Part shown: positions 1-9,234 of the stretch, in pieces | How the letters are laid out: each line of letters opens with the position of its first letter | Numbering within the stretch: the first letter of the stretch is position 1 | Program-made: the position numbers and the translations under genes | NCBI GenBank assembly: GCA_017409345.1 | Contig: JAFQSX010000037.1 | Coordinates: 1-63,592, forward strand | Direction of reading: 5' to 3' | Origin: Muribaculaceae bacterium | Lineage (GTDB): Bacteria > Bacteroidota > Bacteroidia > Bacteroidales > Muribaculaceae | Length of the DNA stretch: 63,592 bases | Notes under the pieces: generated by a model | Told to the model about the DNA's origin: nothing | Database searches by the model: none | Seen by the model: only the letters and a program-made list of their open reading frames with translations

Positions 1-92
<92 letters not shown>

Positions 93-97
93 ATCCG

Positions 98-131
98 AGC
101 CCCGACTCAGAAATGAGCCGGGGCTTTTTGT
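98..131 (+). terminator. rRNA operon terminator
   Basis: An 11-bp stem (AGCCCCGACTC / GAGCCGGGGCT) with a short loop is followed by TTTTGTTTT. It sits directly after the 5S rRNA and is a typical intrinsic terminator. Confidence 0.9.
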
Positions 132-147
132 TTTAATCAACCTTGGG

Positions 148-192
148 GGATAACTGGGACAACTAGGACCACTAAGACAACTATGTCTACTG
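148..192 (+). repeat. degenerate 9-nt tandem repeat, copy 1
   Basis: Five consecutive 9-base units resemble RGACNACTA (for example GGACAACTA, GGACCACTA, AGACAACTA, TGTCTACTG). Related 9-base arrays occur at 9483, 11959 and 12603. The function is unknown. Apart from the 5S terminator this array is the only feature in the gap before the MscS gene. Confidence 0.6.
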
Positions 193-335
193 GGGTGATG
201 GGGGAGAAGTGATAATCGATATTTATATATTATTTTAGTCACTAGTGTGGCTTGTTGTTTTATTGCCGAGTATTTGTCTATGTAACAGAACATTTTGTAT
301 TAATGAAATGTTTTAAAAAGAAAGAAGTTTGTAAT

Positions 336-1586
336 ATGGATGTGATACCTTCTCATGATGTGGCTTTGTGGCTTATTGATGCAATCGATGATTTGCTCGA
401 ATGGTTTGGATTGGGTAGGGATGCTATTATAGAAGAGTTGGTATATGTTATAGCAATAGTTGCTATTGCATTGTTAATTGGCTGGGTCCTTCGTTTTATA
501 ATAGTGTTTGTTGTGCAGCGGGTTGTGGTGTTAAAGCGTTTTGAAATAGGGAAGGAACTAATTGCTCAAAAAGTTTTTACGAGGGTAAGTCATATTATTC
601 CTCCAATAATAATATTAATATTCATACCTTTTGCATTTAATTCAAGTGATGCATTAATACTTAAGATTGTAAATGGAATTGTAACAATTTATTTGGCAGT
701 AACCGTTGGAATTGCCATAAATGCATTTTCGGCCTTTATATGGAATCATTATGATAATCATCGAAATGATAAGAATCATCCTTTGAGAGGTGTTCTGAAT
801 GTAGCTAAAGGTGTGGTGTGGATTGTTGTTACGATAGTAACAATCTCAAGTTTATTGGGGAAGTCACCAATGGTGTTGCTTACCGGACTTGGTGCATTTG
901 CCGCAGCATTGATGCTCGTGTTTAGAGATAGTATATTGGGTTTTGTTGCCGGAATTCAGTTGTCGCAAAATGATATGTTGAGAGTGGGGGATTGGATAGT
1001 CGTTCCCCCCACGATGGCAAACGGAATTGTCGAGGATGTGTCATTGACAGTTGTAAAGGTGCGAAATTGGGATAATACTATTGTTATGGTGCCACCATAT
1101 ACTCTTGTGTCAACATCGTTTCAAAATTGGCGAGGGATGATAGAGAGCGGTGTGCGATTAATGTCAAGGTCGGTAATAGTGGATAATAATAGTGTGAGAT
1201 GTTGTGATCCTTCTTTTTTAGAAATGATAAGAGGTAAATATCCTCAGTTAACGGATTTCATAGGTTCAGTGAAGTGGTATCGAAGTGGAGTAGCAACGAT
1301 AAATGGAAGTATGGAAACTAATTTAGGCGTGTTTAGGGCTTATATGTGTGACTATTTAATAAATCACCCAATGATTTCTAATGATTGGCAAATATTGGTA
1401 AATCTACTTAATATCACAAATGTTGGAAGCCCATTACAAATCTATTGTTATGTAAAAACGACTGATTGGACGGAGTTTGAGGCTGTGCAAAGTGAGATAA
1501 TGGAGCATGTAATATCTGTAGCCCCACAATTTCAGTTGTCAATATATAATGCAATAGCAGGAGATGATATAAATGCAATTAAATAG
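336..1586 (+). CDS. MscS-family mechanosensitive ion channel
   Basis: A small-conductance mechanosensitive channel, which opens under membrane tension to release solutes during osmotic downshock. The protein has about 416 residues. Four hydrophobic segments lie in the first half. The pore-lining helix (LTGLGAFAAALMLVFRDS) is followed by the cytoplasmic beta domain (VGDWIVVP, then MVPPYTLVSTSFQNWRGM), as in the YbdG/MscM-like branch. The ATG at 336 is chosen; an in-frame ATG at 303 and a TTG at 252 are less likely because the added residues look non-conserved. The gene is monocistronic and its end overlaps by 8 bases, tail to tail, with the PHP phosphatase gene. Confidence 0.88.
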   Translation: MDVIPSHDVALWLIDAIDDLLEWFGLGRDAIIEELVYVIAIVAIALLIGWVLRFIIVFVVQRVVVLKRFEIGKELIAQKVFTRVSHIIPPIIILIFIPFAFNSSDALILKIVNGIVTIYLAVTVGIAINAFSAFIWNHYDNHRNDKNHPLRGVLNVAKGVVWIVVTIVTISSLLGKSPMVLLTGLGAFAAALMLVFRDSILGFVAGIQLSQNDMLRVGDWIVVPPTMANGIVEDVSLTVVKVRNWDNTIVMVPPYTLVSTSFQNWRGMIESGVRLMSRSVIVDNNSVRCCDPSFLEMIRGKYPQLTDFIGSVKWYRSGVATINGSMETNLGVFRAYMCDYLINHPMISNDWQILVNLLNITNVGSPLQIYCYVKTTDWTEFEAVQSEIMEHVISVAPQFQLSIYNAIAGDDINAIK

Positions 1587-2307
1587 AATTGTTTAGCAAG
1601 GGTAGGCGATCTTTGATTTTACGATAATCCTTTGATGCAAGGAATTCTTCTATCGCATCGGCATGACGATGATTATGGAGATCGGTTCCAATAAAATCAA
1701 CTAACCCTTTCTCTATTAATTCAAATGCGATGCGTTTTTCATCTTTTCCATAGTGTCCGGCAATACTTAAGATATTTATTTGAAGTTTAGTTCCTGTGTT
1801 ATGTATGGTTTTGTATCGGTCTTTTTTTAAATAATAATACATGTATCGTTCGGGATGAGCAAGAATGGGTTTGTATCCTTTTACTTTGAGATCAAAAAGC
1901 AGTTGGTCTAAATTCCAAGGCTCTTGGATAAAAGAATTTTCAACAAGGAGATAATTATTCGGCATAGGAACGATTGTCCCATCATTAAGATGAGATAGGA
2001 ATAACTCATCAATACGATATTCGGCCGAATGTGTGATGTCAATTTCAATGTTATTTTTCTTCAATTCCTCATTAAGGGACTTGAGAGCATTGCCCATCGT
2101 TTCGGGGGTGTTCTCAAATGACGCTTGAGTGACATGAGGGGTGGCGATAATGCGATTAATACCCCAACTACGCATTCGTTGGATTAATTCAACAGAAGTA
2201 GAAACATCGGGAGAGCCATCGTCAATTCCGGGTAGAACATGACAATGTATATCGGTGTTGAAACATAGTTGGAGAGGCTCTTGTTTTTTCTTGAAGAAAT
2301 TAAACAT
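1579..2307 (-). CDS. CpsB/YwqE-type PHP-domain tyrosine phosphatase
   Basis: A 242-residue PHP-fold phosphatase of the CpsB/CapC/YwqE family. In other bacteria this family removes phosphate from the tyrosine-rich tail of the capsule-regulating bacterial tyrosine kinase. The N-terminal metal-binding motif HCHVLPGIDDGS (about residues 21-32) is intact. Later histidines (ATPHV, LAHPERY, GTDLHNH) complete the metal site. No tyrosine kinase or polysaccharide genes lie next to it here, so its partner is elsewhere. It is read away from the decarboxylase gene, with a 180-base intergenic region between the two starts. Confidence 0.85.
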   Translation of the reverse strand: MFNFFKKKQEPLQLCFNTDIHCHVLPGIDDGSPDVSTSVELIQRMRSWGINRIIATPHVTQASFENTPETMGNALKSLNEELKKNNIEIDITHSAEYRIDELFLSHLNDGTIVPMPNNYLLVENSFIQEPWNLDQLLFDLKVKGYKPILAHPERYMYYYLKKDRYKTIHNTGTKLQINILSIAGHYGKDEKRIAFELIEKGLVDFIGTDLHNHRHADAIEEFLASKDYRKIKDRLPLLNNSI

Positions 2308-2488
2308 TATCGTTAATAATTATAGGTTGAAAATCAGTTGCAAAATTAATTCTTTTCAAGAAGATAAAAAAATTACGGAAATATTTCTTTAAATCAAAAT
2401 AAATATATTACTTTGCGTTATTAATATCAATTAACTAAAATAACACGATTTTATAGGAGTTAAATTAAAACTCTCAAACAAAATTTTA

Positions 2489-4648
2489 ATGATCATGGAA
2501 TCACGTAAATTAAAAATCAGAGATTTGACGCTCCGCGATGGTCAACAATCGCTATTTGCAACGCGTCTAAACCAAGCAAACATTGATAAGTTGTTGCCAT
2601 TGTATGAAAAAGCAGGTTTTTATGCAATGGAAGTGTGGGGAGGAGCAGTGCCCGACTCTGTGATGCGTTATCTTGATGAGTCGCCATGGAATCGCTTGCG
2701 TAGTGTCGATGCAGTAATGAAAGGCAAATCATTGCTCACCGCATTGTCGCGTGGTCGTAACCTGTTTGGTTATGTTCCTTATCCCGATACAGTGCTAGAA
2801 GGGTTCTATAAAGAAGCAATCAAGAATGGCTTGAATGTGATGCGTATTTTTGATGCGCTAAATGATATTGATAATGTAAAAGAATCAATACGCCTCATTA
2901 ATGAATTGGGTGGTATTCCTGATGGCGCAGTGTGCTATACTGTTGATCCTAAGGATGAAACTCCTGCAGTTGTAGAACAACCCAAACAAGGCTTCTTTGC
3001 ACGCTTATTTGGAAAAAAAGCAGAAGTTGCAGTAGAAGAACCAACAAAAATCTTTACCGATGAATACTTTGTGGGTAAAGCAAAAGAGATGGAAGCTCTT
3101 GGTGCTAAGATTATTACATTGAAAGATATGGCAGGACTAGTGAATCCATCACGTGCTGCATCAATTATTTCAAAATTGAAGGCTGCAGTAAAAGTACCTG
3201 TAGATTTCCATACTCACTGTACACCCGGTTATGGTCTTGCTTCATCGGTAATGGCTATCATAAATGGTGTAGATATTCTAGATACTAATATTTGGTGGTT
3301 TGGTGGTGGTTCGGCCGCTCCTGCTATTGAATTAGTATATCTTTTCGCTCAAAAATTGGGAGTGGAAGTAGATGTAAATATGGAAGCCGTGGGACAAATA
3401 CGTAATCAACTGCTTTCGGCTCGTGAATCGCTCAAAGATTTCGATCTTGGAAAGTTGCCAAAACCATTTGACCCACTTAAAGATAAACTTCCGGCAGAAA
3501 TTGAAGCGCAACTTGATAAAGCAGTTGCAGCAGCAAAAGCAAACAATGAAGCCGCATTGCTTGATGCTTGTCATGCAATCGAAGAATACTTTGGATTCCC
3601 AAAACCAAACGAATTGGTTAAAAACGCTGAAGTCCCCGGTGGTATGTATTCAAATATGGTTGCTCAACTTAAAGCCCTTCAAGCCGAAGACTTGCTTGAT
3701 GATGCAATGCGCTTGATCCCAAAGGTACGTCGCGATGCCGGTCTAGTGCCATTGGTAACTCCTACAAGTCAAATCGTAGGTAGCCAAGCCGTATTTGTAG
3801 CTCTCGATCGCAAGAAAGGAAATGCAGACTATTCTAACCTTTCTAATCAATTTATTTCATTGATAAAGGGAGAATATGGAAAAACTCCGGTACCGGTAGA
3901 TCCATCTTTCCGTGAAAAAATTACAGGAGATGCTACAGAACGTCCATATGATGTGTCAAAATACAAGAAACCCGAAAACCCAACTCTTGAAGACCTCGGT
4001 GGAGTGAAGTTGGCTTCAAATACTGAAGAAATGTTGTTGCTCGAATTGTTGCCAAATGTGGCTAACGGATTTCTTCGCAAACGTCGCGCTGAAGAAAATA
4101 AAGCAACACAACCAGCGGCACCGGTTGAAGAAAAAGTCGCAGAAGTCGCTGCTCCTATTACAGGAGAAGTACTTAAAGCGCCTATGGGAGGTCGCATAGT
4201 TTCAATCAAGGCTAAGCCAGGTGATAAGATTGCCAAAGGTGAAGTAATCCTTGTATATGAAGCAATGAAAATGGAAAATGATGTGGTTGCCGAAAAAGAT
4301 CTCGTAATCAAACGTATTCTTGTTGCTCCCGACCAAGTTGTGAATGCAGATGAGGCAATGGTTGAATTTATTGATGCAGCCGATGCAGCTGCTCAATCAA
4401 TCGTAGCTGAAGAACCAGCCGATGCTCCTGTAACAGGTGAAGTTCTTAAGGCTCCAATGGGAGGTAAAGTGATTTCAATCAATGTGAAACCAGGCGACAA
4501 AGTTGCTAAAGGTGGAGTCCTTCTTGTTTACGAAGCAATGAAGATGGAGAATGATGTAGTTGCCGAAAAAGAGGTTACTGTAAAACGCATCTTTGTGAAA
4601 CCTGATGAAGTGGTTGGCGCCGACGCTCCATTGATGGAATTTGAATAA
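2489..4648 (+). CDS. oadA: oxaloacetate decarboxylase alpha / pyruvate carboxylase B-like protein with two biotin domains
   Basis: A carboxyltransferase that moves CO2 between a 2-oxoacid and biotin. The catalytic TIM barrel has TLRDGQQS near residue 14, LKDMAG near 211 and the metal-binding HTHC near 241. A conserved C-terminal carboxylase domain follows. The protein ends in two tandem biotinyl domains, each with EAMKMEN, so the biotinylated lysines are about K594 and K685. Most family members have one such domain, which makes this 719-residue protein about 90 residues longer than usual. A charged insert (about residues 155-188, containing FFARLFGKK) interrupts the barrel. No beta or gamma decarboxylase subunit is adjacent. 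The first ATG is used; the next ATG two codons later is equally possible. Confidence 0.85.
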   Translation: MIMESRKLKIRDLTLRDGQQSLFATRLNQANIDKLLPLYEKAGFYAMEVWGGAVPDSVMRYLDESPWNRLRSVDAVMKGKSLLTALSRGRNLFGYVPYPDTVLEGFYKEAIKNGLNVMRIFDALNDIDNVKESIRLINELGGIPDGAVCYTVDPKDETPAVVEQPKQGFFARLFGKKAEVAVEEPTKIFTDEYFVGKAKEMEALGAKIITLKDMAGLVNPSRAASIISKLKAAVKVPVDFHTHCTPGYGLASSVMAIINGVDILDTNIWWFGGGSAAPAIELVYLFAQKLGVEVDVNMEAVGQIRNQLLSARESLKDFDLGKLPKPFDPLKDKLPAEIEAQLDKAVAAAKANNEAALLDACHAIEEYFGFPKPNELVKNAEVPGGMYSNMVAQLKALQAEDLLDDAMRLIPKVRRDAGLVPLVTPTSQIVGSQAVFVALDRKKGNADYSNLSNQFISLIKGEYGKTPVPVDPSFREKITGDATERPYDVSKYKKPENPTLEDLGGVKLASNTEEMLLLELLPNVANGFLRKRRAEENKATQPAAPVEEKVAEVAAPITGEVLKAPMGGRIVSIKAKPGDKIAKGEVILVYEAMKMENDVVAEKDLVIKRILVAPDQVVNADEAMVEFIDAADAAAQSIVAEEPADAPVTGEVLKAPMGGKVISINVKPGDKVAKGGVLLVYEAMKMENDVVAEKEVTVKRIFVKPDEVVGADAPLMEFE

Positions 4649-4670
4649 TTCGATTCTCAAATATGATACA

Positions 4671-4702
4671 GAGAGAGGTCATCATTGGCCTCTCTCTTGT
4701 TT
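4671..4702 (+). terminator. intrinsic terminator after the biotin protein gene
   Basis: The 8-bp stem GAGAGAGG / CCTCTCTC is followed by TTGTTTT. Confidence 0.75.
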
Positions 4703-4771
4703 TAGAGAAAGGATAAAATGACTTTAAAATGAATGATAGAGCAAAAAAATGTAAAAAAGAATGTGAATAAC

Positions 4772-4802
4772 TTTGCCAATCAAAGAATAATGCGTAAATT
4801 TG
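4772..4802 (+). promoter_or_regulatory. Bacteroidota-type promoter for rpmE2
   Basis: TTTG at 4772-4775 and TAAATTTG at 4795-4802 are separated by 19 bases. This fits the -33/-7 consensus of the Bacteroidota primary sigma factor and sits about 75 bases upstream of the L31 start. Confidence 0.55.
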
Positions 4803-4878
4803 CAAGCCATTACGAATGATCGCCTTACCAGCGTGACTTTATTAATAACTTTGATTAATTAAAAAAACGACAAATAAA

Positions 4879-5133
4879 ATGAAAAAAGACATTCATCCTT
4901 CAAATTATCGCGAAGTAGTATTCAAAGATATGTCAAACGAAGAAATCTTCATCACACGTTCAACTGTAGCTGCAAAAGATACAATCGAAGTTGATGGCGT
5001 TACTTATCCTCTCGTAAAACTTGAAATCACTAGTTCTTCTCACCCATTCTTCACAGGTAAGCAAAAATTGGTTGACACAGCAGGTCGCGTTGATAAGTTC
5101 ATGAGCCGCTACGGAAACCGTCGCAAAAAATAA
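4879..5133 (+). CDS. rpmE2: 50S ribosomal protein L31 type B
   Basis: An 84-residue ribosomal protein of the large subunit. It starts [19 protein letters not shown] and carries the family motifs [10 protein letters not shown] and the C-terminal [10 protein letters not shown]. It is the zinc-independent (C-) form: the CxxC cysteines of the zinc-binding form are absent. It is monocistronic, between its own promoter and a strong terminator. Confidence 0.97.
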   Translation: MKKDIHPSNYREVVFKDMSNEEIFITRSTVAAKDTIEVDGVTYPLVKLEITSSSHPFFTGKQKLVDTAGRVDKFMSRYGNRRKK

Positions 5134-5151
5134 TTTTAAACCGATCATATT

Positions 5152-5188
5152 AAACTCCCAAGCCATTATTTGGCTTGGGAGTTTTTTT
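5152..5188 (+). terminator. intrinsic terminator of rpmE2
   Basis: The stem AAACTCCCAAGCC / GGCTTGGGAGTTT is followed by a run of T. Confidence 0.9.
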
Positions 5189-5195
5189 ATTTCAT

Positions 5196-5241
5196 GAAAA
5201 AGATATGGGACTATGTCATTATTTGGCATAGCCCCATATCT
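5196..5241 (-). terminator. terminator of the aromatic amino acid operon
   Basis: On the - strand a long stem (AGATATGGGGCTATG paired with CATAGTCCCATATCT) ends in CTTTTTC. It lies just after the tyrA stop codon and closes the pheA-to-tyrA operon. Confidence 0.8.
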
Positions 5242-5260
5242 TATGATGTCTAAATAAATT

Positions 5261-6034
5261 CTATTTTAGATTTTCACGCACGCGAGCAAGGTATTGTTTC
5301 ATTGCCTCTGAATCGTGTTTTTTGACAATTTCTTGTAATTGCGATAACTTTTCTTGAATTTGTTCCAATTGGTGTGGAGTATTAGGGTTGAAAAGAATTT
5401 CGCTCAAAAGGAAGTCATCTTCACTCATCAATCCATGAGCAATAGCCATGTGACGTTTAAAGGTTGTTCCCGGTGCATCTTGGTGTTTCATGATGCTAGC
5501 AAAAACAAGGGTTGATGCAAAAGGAATAGAAAGAGAGTAGGCGATAGTTTCGTCATGCTCTTGGAAAGTGTATTCCTCAATATGTAATCGCAATTCATTA
5601 TATAGGTCTTTGAAAAATACTTTTCCTAAATGGTCACTTTCGGCGATGATGATTGCATTTTCATTGCTGAGGTTACTTAATGACGCAAATGTTGGACCAA
5701 ACATGGGGTGAGTACTCACAAATGGGTGTCCACACTCGGCATAAAACTCGGGTAAGCCGGTTTTAACTGAAGCAATGTCGCTCAATATGCAATTTTGGGG
5801 TAAATGGGGCATTACTGTTTTGAATGCATCAATTGTGTATTTTACAGTTGCGGCATTAATAACCAAGTCGGGAGCAAAGTCATCAATTTCATCAAGCGAA
5901 CTAAATCGTAGGGTATTGAATGTGAAACGAAGGCGTTGTGGATCGGTGTCATAGACAGCAACCTCATGCTTAAACGAGAGAATGTCGCAGAAAAACGACC
6001 CCATTTTGCCTGCTCCGATTATGAGAATTTTCAT
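5261..6034 (-). CDS. tyrA: prephenate dehydrogenase
   Basis: Oxidatively decarboxylates prephenate to 4-hydroxyphenylpyruvate with NAD(P), the tyrosine branch of aromatic amino acid synthesis. It has 257 residues. The N-terminal Rossmann motif is GAGKMGSFF at residues 7-15. The typical STHPMFGPT segment lies near residue 108, and the helical dimerisation half follows. There is no ACT regulatory domain. It is the last gene of a four-gene operon, 23 bases after the DAHP synthase/chorismate mutase gene, so control probably comes from the shared leader attenuator. Confidence 0.9.
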   Translation of the reverse strand: MKILIIGAGKMGSFFCDILSFKHEVAVYDTDPQRLRFTFNTLRFSSLDEIDDFAPDLVINAATVKYTIDAFKTVMPHLPQNCILSDIASVKTGLPEFYAECGHPFVSTHPMFGPTFASLSNLSNENAIIIAESDHLGKVFFKDLYNELRLHIEEYTFQEHDETIAYSLSIPFASTLVFASIMKHQDAPGTTFKRHMAIAHGLMSEDDFLLSEILFNPNTPHQLEQIQEKLSQLQEIVKKHDSEAMKQYLARVRENLK

Positions 6035-6057
6035 ATTTATTAATTAGTGGAGAGTTG

Positions 6058-7134
6058 TTACTTTCGATTGTTAAGAATCTCGATTTGTTGACGCACTGAT
6101 TCTTCGTGAATTGCAGCGAGTACCGATTTCATAAAGTCGCTACTCATCCCCATTTCCATAGCAAGTTTCACGCGCGATTGGATAATATCGTCATAACGAC
6201 TGGCTTGCAAAACAGGCATACGATGCTCTTTTTTATATTGTCCTATTTCGCGTGATACACGCATGCGTTTGTTGAGTACTTCGAGCAATTCATTGTCGAG
6301 GGTGTCAATTTGCTGACGAAGGAGAGTGAGGCTTTCGGTAGTGTGAGACTCATCGCGAAGCACAAGTGTGTTCACGATAAAGTTGAGTACATCGGGAGTA
6401 ACTTGCTGGCTCTTGTCGCTCCAAGCACAATCGGGGTCGCAGTGGCTTTCAATGATAAGCCCATCAAAACCCATGTCAAGTGCTTGTTGTGAGATAGGGG
6501 CTACTAATTCACGTTTTCCTCCGATGTGGCTTGGGTCGCAAATAATAGGAAGATTAGGCATGCGACGGCGTAATTCAATGGGAATATGCCATTGAGGGAG
6601 GTTGCGATATAGATGTTTGCCATAAGCCGAGAATCCGCGGTGAATAGCACCAATGCGTTTGATGCCGGCATTGTAGATGCGTTGCATTGCACCAATCCAC
6701 AATTCAAGGTCGGGGTTAACCGGGTTTTTAATAAGAACAGGTACGTCGGCACCGGCTTCTTGTAGCGCATCGGCAATTTCTTGCATAGCAAATGGGTTAG
6801 CCGAGGTGCGAGCGCCAATCCAAAGAATATCCACACCGGCTTCTAAGGCCGCATCAACATGTTGTTTTGTTGCAACTTCAGTTGAAGTGTACATTCCTGT
6901 AAGTTCTTTTACTTTTTTGAGCCATTGTAAACCTTCAACACCTACACCTTCAAATCCACCCGGTTTAGTGCGAGGTTTCCATATCCCGGCACGGAATATT
7001 TTTACTCCATTTGCCGCGAGTTCAGTCGCTGTTTGGATAACTTGTTCTTCAGTTTCGGCACTGCAAGGGCCGGCGATAAGGAGTGGTTTTTGAGGGTCAA
7101 TACCTTCAAGAGTGATAGGTTGTAAATCTTCCAT
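6058..7134 (-). CDS. bifunctional DAHP synthase / chorismate mutase
   Basis: Catalyses the first step of the shikimate pathway (3-deoxy-7-phosphoheptulonate synthase, residues about 1-255) and the chorismate-to-prephenate step (AroQ-type chorismate mutase, about 265-345). The synthase is of the type I-beta/KDO8P-like class: LLIAGPCSAETEEQ, FRAGIWKPRTKPGGFEG and the CDPSHIGGKRE metal-site motif are all present. The C-terminal helix LLRQQIDTLDNELLEVLNKR is the AroQ signature. Fusion order synthase-mutase is common in Bacteroidota. It is the third gene of the operon, 23 bases after the aminotransferase. Confidence 0.93.
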   Translation of the reverse strand: MEDLQPITLEGIDPQKPLLIAGPCSAETEEQVIQTATELAANGVKIFRAGIWKPRTKPGGFEGVGVEGLQWLKKVKELTGMYTSTEVATKQHVDAALEAGVDILWIGARTSANPFAMQEIADALQEAGADVPVLIKNPVNPDLELWIGAMQRIYNAGIKRIGAIHRGFSAYGKHLYRNLPQWHIPIELRRRMPNLPIICDPSHIGGKRELVAPISQQALDMGFDGLIIESHCDPDCAWSDKSQQVTPDVLNFIVNTLVLRDESHTTESLTLLRQQIDTLDNELLEVLNKRMRVSREIGQYKKEHRMPVLQASRYDDIIQSRVKLAMEMGMSSDFMKSVLAAIHEESVRQQIEILNNRK

Positions 7135-7157
7135 TTTTCTATATGTTTTTATTGTTA

Positions 7158-8327
7158 TTATTCATTATTAATCATTTCGCGAATACGGTCGAGAGCTCGA
7201 CGCATGTTTTCTTCGGTAGCGCATAGCGAGATTCGTATATAACGGTCGCCATTGCTTCCGAAAATAAATCCGGGAGTAATAAATACTCGTGCATCATAAA
7301 GCACTTTGTCGGCAAGGGCTTCGCTTGATGCGATATTGTCGGGGATACGTCCCCAAAGGAATAAGCCTCGTTGGGCCGGGTCGAATGAACAACCGAGAGT
7401 GGTCATAATCTCTTCGGCAACATTGCGACGAGAGCGATATACATCGTTGAGAGTAGTGTACCATTCTTTGTCGGCATCAAGAGCCTTTACCGTTGCAAGC
7501 ATCACAGGCTTGAATTGCCCTGAGTCGATATTTGATTTCACTTTCAAAATCCAATTTATAAATGTAGGGTTTGACGCCAACATACCCACACGCCAGCCTG
7601 CCATGTTGTGAGATTTACTCATTGAGTTCATTTCGATGGCAATATCTTTGGCCCCTTCCACTTGAAGAAGACTCATGGGATTGTCGTTGAGAATGAAACT
7701 ATAAGGATTGTCGTGAGCAATCACAATGTTATGACGACGACCGAAGTCAACGATTTTCTTGAATAAATCGAGTGTGGCAGGAGTGCCGGTTGGCATGTGT
7801 GGATAGTTTATCCACATGAGTTTGATGCGGTCGAGGGGTAATTTTTCGAGAGCGTCAAAGTCGGGGTACCAGCCATTTTCTTCGGTGAGGTCATAGTTAA
7901 ATATCTCGGCTTGAGCCAATCGGCTAACAGATGAGTAAGTGGGATATCCGGGATTGGGCACCAATACTCCATCACCAGGATTTAGGAATGCGAGTGACAC
8001 ATGAAGAATACCTTCTTTCGACCCGATAAGAGGTTGGATTTCGGTATCGGGATTGAGCTCAACACCATACCAACGATTATACCAACGAGCAAATGCTTGA
8101 CGAAGTTGGGGAATGCCCACATATGGTTGGTAACTATGGTTTGAATCTACATTAGCCTCGTTGCAAAGAGTGTCAATGACATCTTTATGGGGAGGACGGT
8201 CGGGACCACCAATGCCAAGAGATATAATGTCGGCACCTTGAGCATTGAGTTGTGCCACTTCTTTTAGTTTCTTAGAGAAGTAGTATTCTTGTACTTCCGA
8301 AACACGTTGAGCAGGAACGATATTCAT
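7158..8327 (-). CDS. class I/II pyridoxal phosphate aminotransferase (aromatic operon)
   Basis: A fold-type I aminotransferase of about 389 residues. It probably transaminates phenylpyruvate or 4-hydroxyphenylpyruvate, or prephenate; the position in the operon suggests this, while the sequence alone does not fix the substrate. The PLP-lysine segment is SMSKSHNMAGWRVGM, with the lysine near residue 235. The Arg that binds the substrate carboxylate lies near YIRISLC at the C-terminus. The ATG at 8327, one base after the pheA stop, is preferred. An ATG at 8339 or a GTG-type start at 8363 would overlap pheA. Confidence 0.85.
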   Translation of the reverse strand: MNIVPAQRVSEVQEYYFSKKLKEVAQLNAQGADIISLGIGGPDRPPHKDVIDTLCNEANVDSNHSYQPYVGIPQLRQAFARWYNRWYGVELNPDTEIQPLIGSKEGILHVSLAFLNPGDGVLVPNPGYPTYSSVSRLAQAEIFNYDLTEENGWYPDFDALEKLPLDRIKLMWINYPHMPTGTPATLDLFKKIVDFGRRHNIVIAHDNPYSFILNDNPMSLLQVEGAKDIAIEMNSMSKSHNMAGWRVGMLASNPTFINWILKVKSNIDSGQFKPVMLATVKALDADKEWYTTLNDVYRSRRNVAEEIMTTLGCSFDPAQRGLFLWGRIPDNIASSEALADKVLYDARVFITPGFIFGSNGDRYIRISLCATEENMRRALDRIREMINNE

Positions 8328-8328
8328 A

Positions 8329-9177
8329 TTAGATTTCATTTTCACATTCAATATATTCACCAAGAATTTTCAAGTCATTAAGTAGTGGACGCACCGCATC
8401 GATTGATTGATGATAGCGCACATAGCTATCGAAAGTCAAGTCGATGTAGAAGCGATATTCCCACTCGCGACCGATAATTGGGAGAGATTGTATCTTAGAT
8501 AGGTTGATGTCGTAGAACGAGAAAATAGTCAACACTTTAGATAAAGCGCCATGAGTGTGGGGCAGAGTGAACATGATTGAGGATTTGTTGATTTTCTCAT
8601 CACGAGGACGCATTTCGCTTGCCAATAAAGGGTCGGCAATAATAAGAAAACGAGTGAAATTGCGCTTGTTTGTTTCAATGCCACGCTCAAGGATGTTTAG
8701 TCCGTAAAGTTGGGCTGCATATTCGCCGCACACGGCAGCGTGACCTAAAAGTTTTTGTTCGGCAATTTCTTGAGCGCTACCAGCCGTGTCGAATTTTTCA
8801 ATCATTTTGAGATTAGGGTGACGGCGAAGGTATTGCTCGCATTGCATCAATGCCATTGGGTGAGAGTTTACTTCGGTTAGCTCCTTGATGGATTGTCCGG
8901 GAAGAGCAGCAAGAACATGAGAAATGTGCATCTTGTATTCACCTATGATTTGCATATTGCTTTGACGCAAAAGTTCGTGATTGGGAAGAATGCTACCGGC
9001 AATAGTATTTTCGATAGCAACTACACCCATCAGCGAAGCGTCGCACGATAGACGTTGAAAAAGTTCGGGAAAAGAGTCGCAAGGGATTGTTTTGATTTCT
9101 TCATCTTTGAAATAGGCCCTTGCGGCAGCATCGTGGTAGCATCCGGCTACACCTTGAATCGTTACTCTTTTTTCCAT
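8329..9177 (-). CDS. pheA: prephenate dehydratase
   Basis: Converts prephenate to phenylpyruvate for phenylalanine synthesis. It has 282 residues. The catalytic domain starts IQGVAGCYHDAAARAYF and includes NKRNFTRFLII with the key Thr-Arg-Phe motif. A C-terminal ACT domain (from about residue 195: SIMFTLPHTHGALSKVL, then the conserved ESRP-like region replaced by KIQSLPIIGREWEYRFYID) is the usual phenylalanine sensor. There is no fused chorismate mutase; that activity is on the downstream DAHP synthase. It is the first gene of the operon, 25 bases after an attenuator hairpin. Confidence 0.93.
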   Translation of the reverse strand: MEKRVTIQGVAGCYHDAAARAYFKDEEIKTIPCDSFPELFQRLSCDASLMGVVAIENTIAGSILPNHELLRQSNMQIIGEYKMHISHVLAALPGQSIKELTEVNSHPMALMQCEQYLRRHPNLKMIEKFDTAGSAQEIAEQKLLGHAAVCGEYAAQLYGLNILERGIETNKRNFTRFLIIADPLLASEMRPRDEKINKSSIMFTLPHTHGALSKVLTIFSFYDINLSKIQSLPIIGREWEYRFYIDLTFDSYVRYHQSIDAVRPLLNDLKILGEYIECENEI

Positions 9178-9201
9178 CGTTTTAAGTATTATATATTCTC
9201 A

Positions 9202-9234
9202 TAAAAAAATCCCGTAAACTTAATTTACGGGATT
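9202..9234 (-). terminator. attenuator terminator upstream of pheA
   Basis: On the - strand the 11-bp perfect stem AATCCCGTAAA / TTTACGGGATT, with a 5-base loop, is followed by a run of seven T. It lies between the leader peptide gene and pheA, where a premature terminator would control the operon. Confidence 0.88.

Noticed and set aside
3847-4311. 154-codon frame opposite the biotin carrier gene
   Set aside because: Shadow of the conserved coding strand with Ser/Thr-rich nonsense composition.
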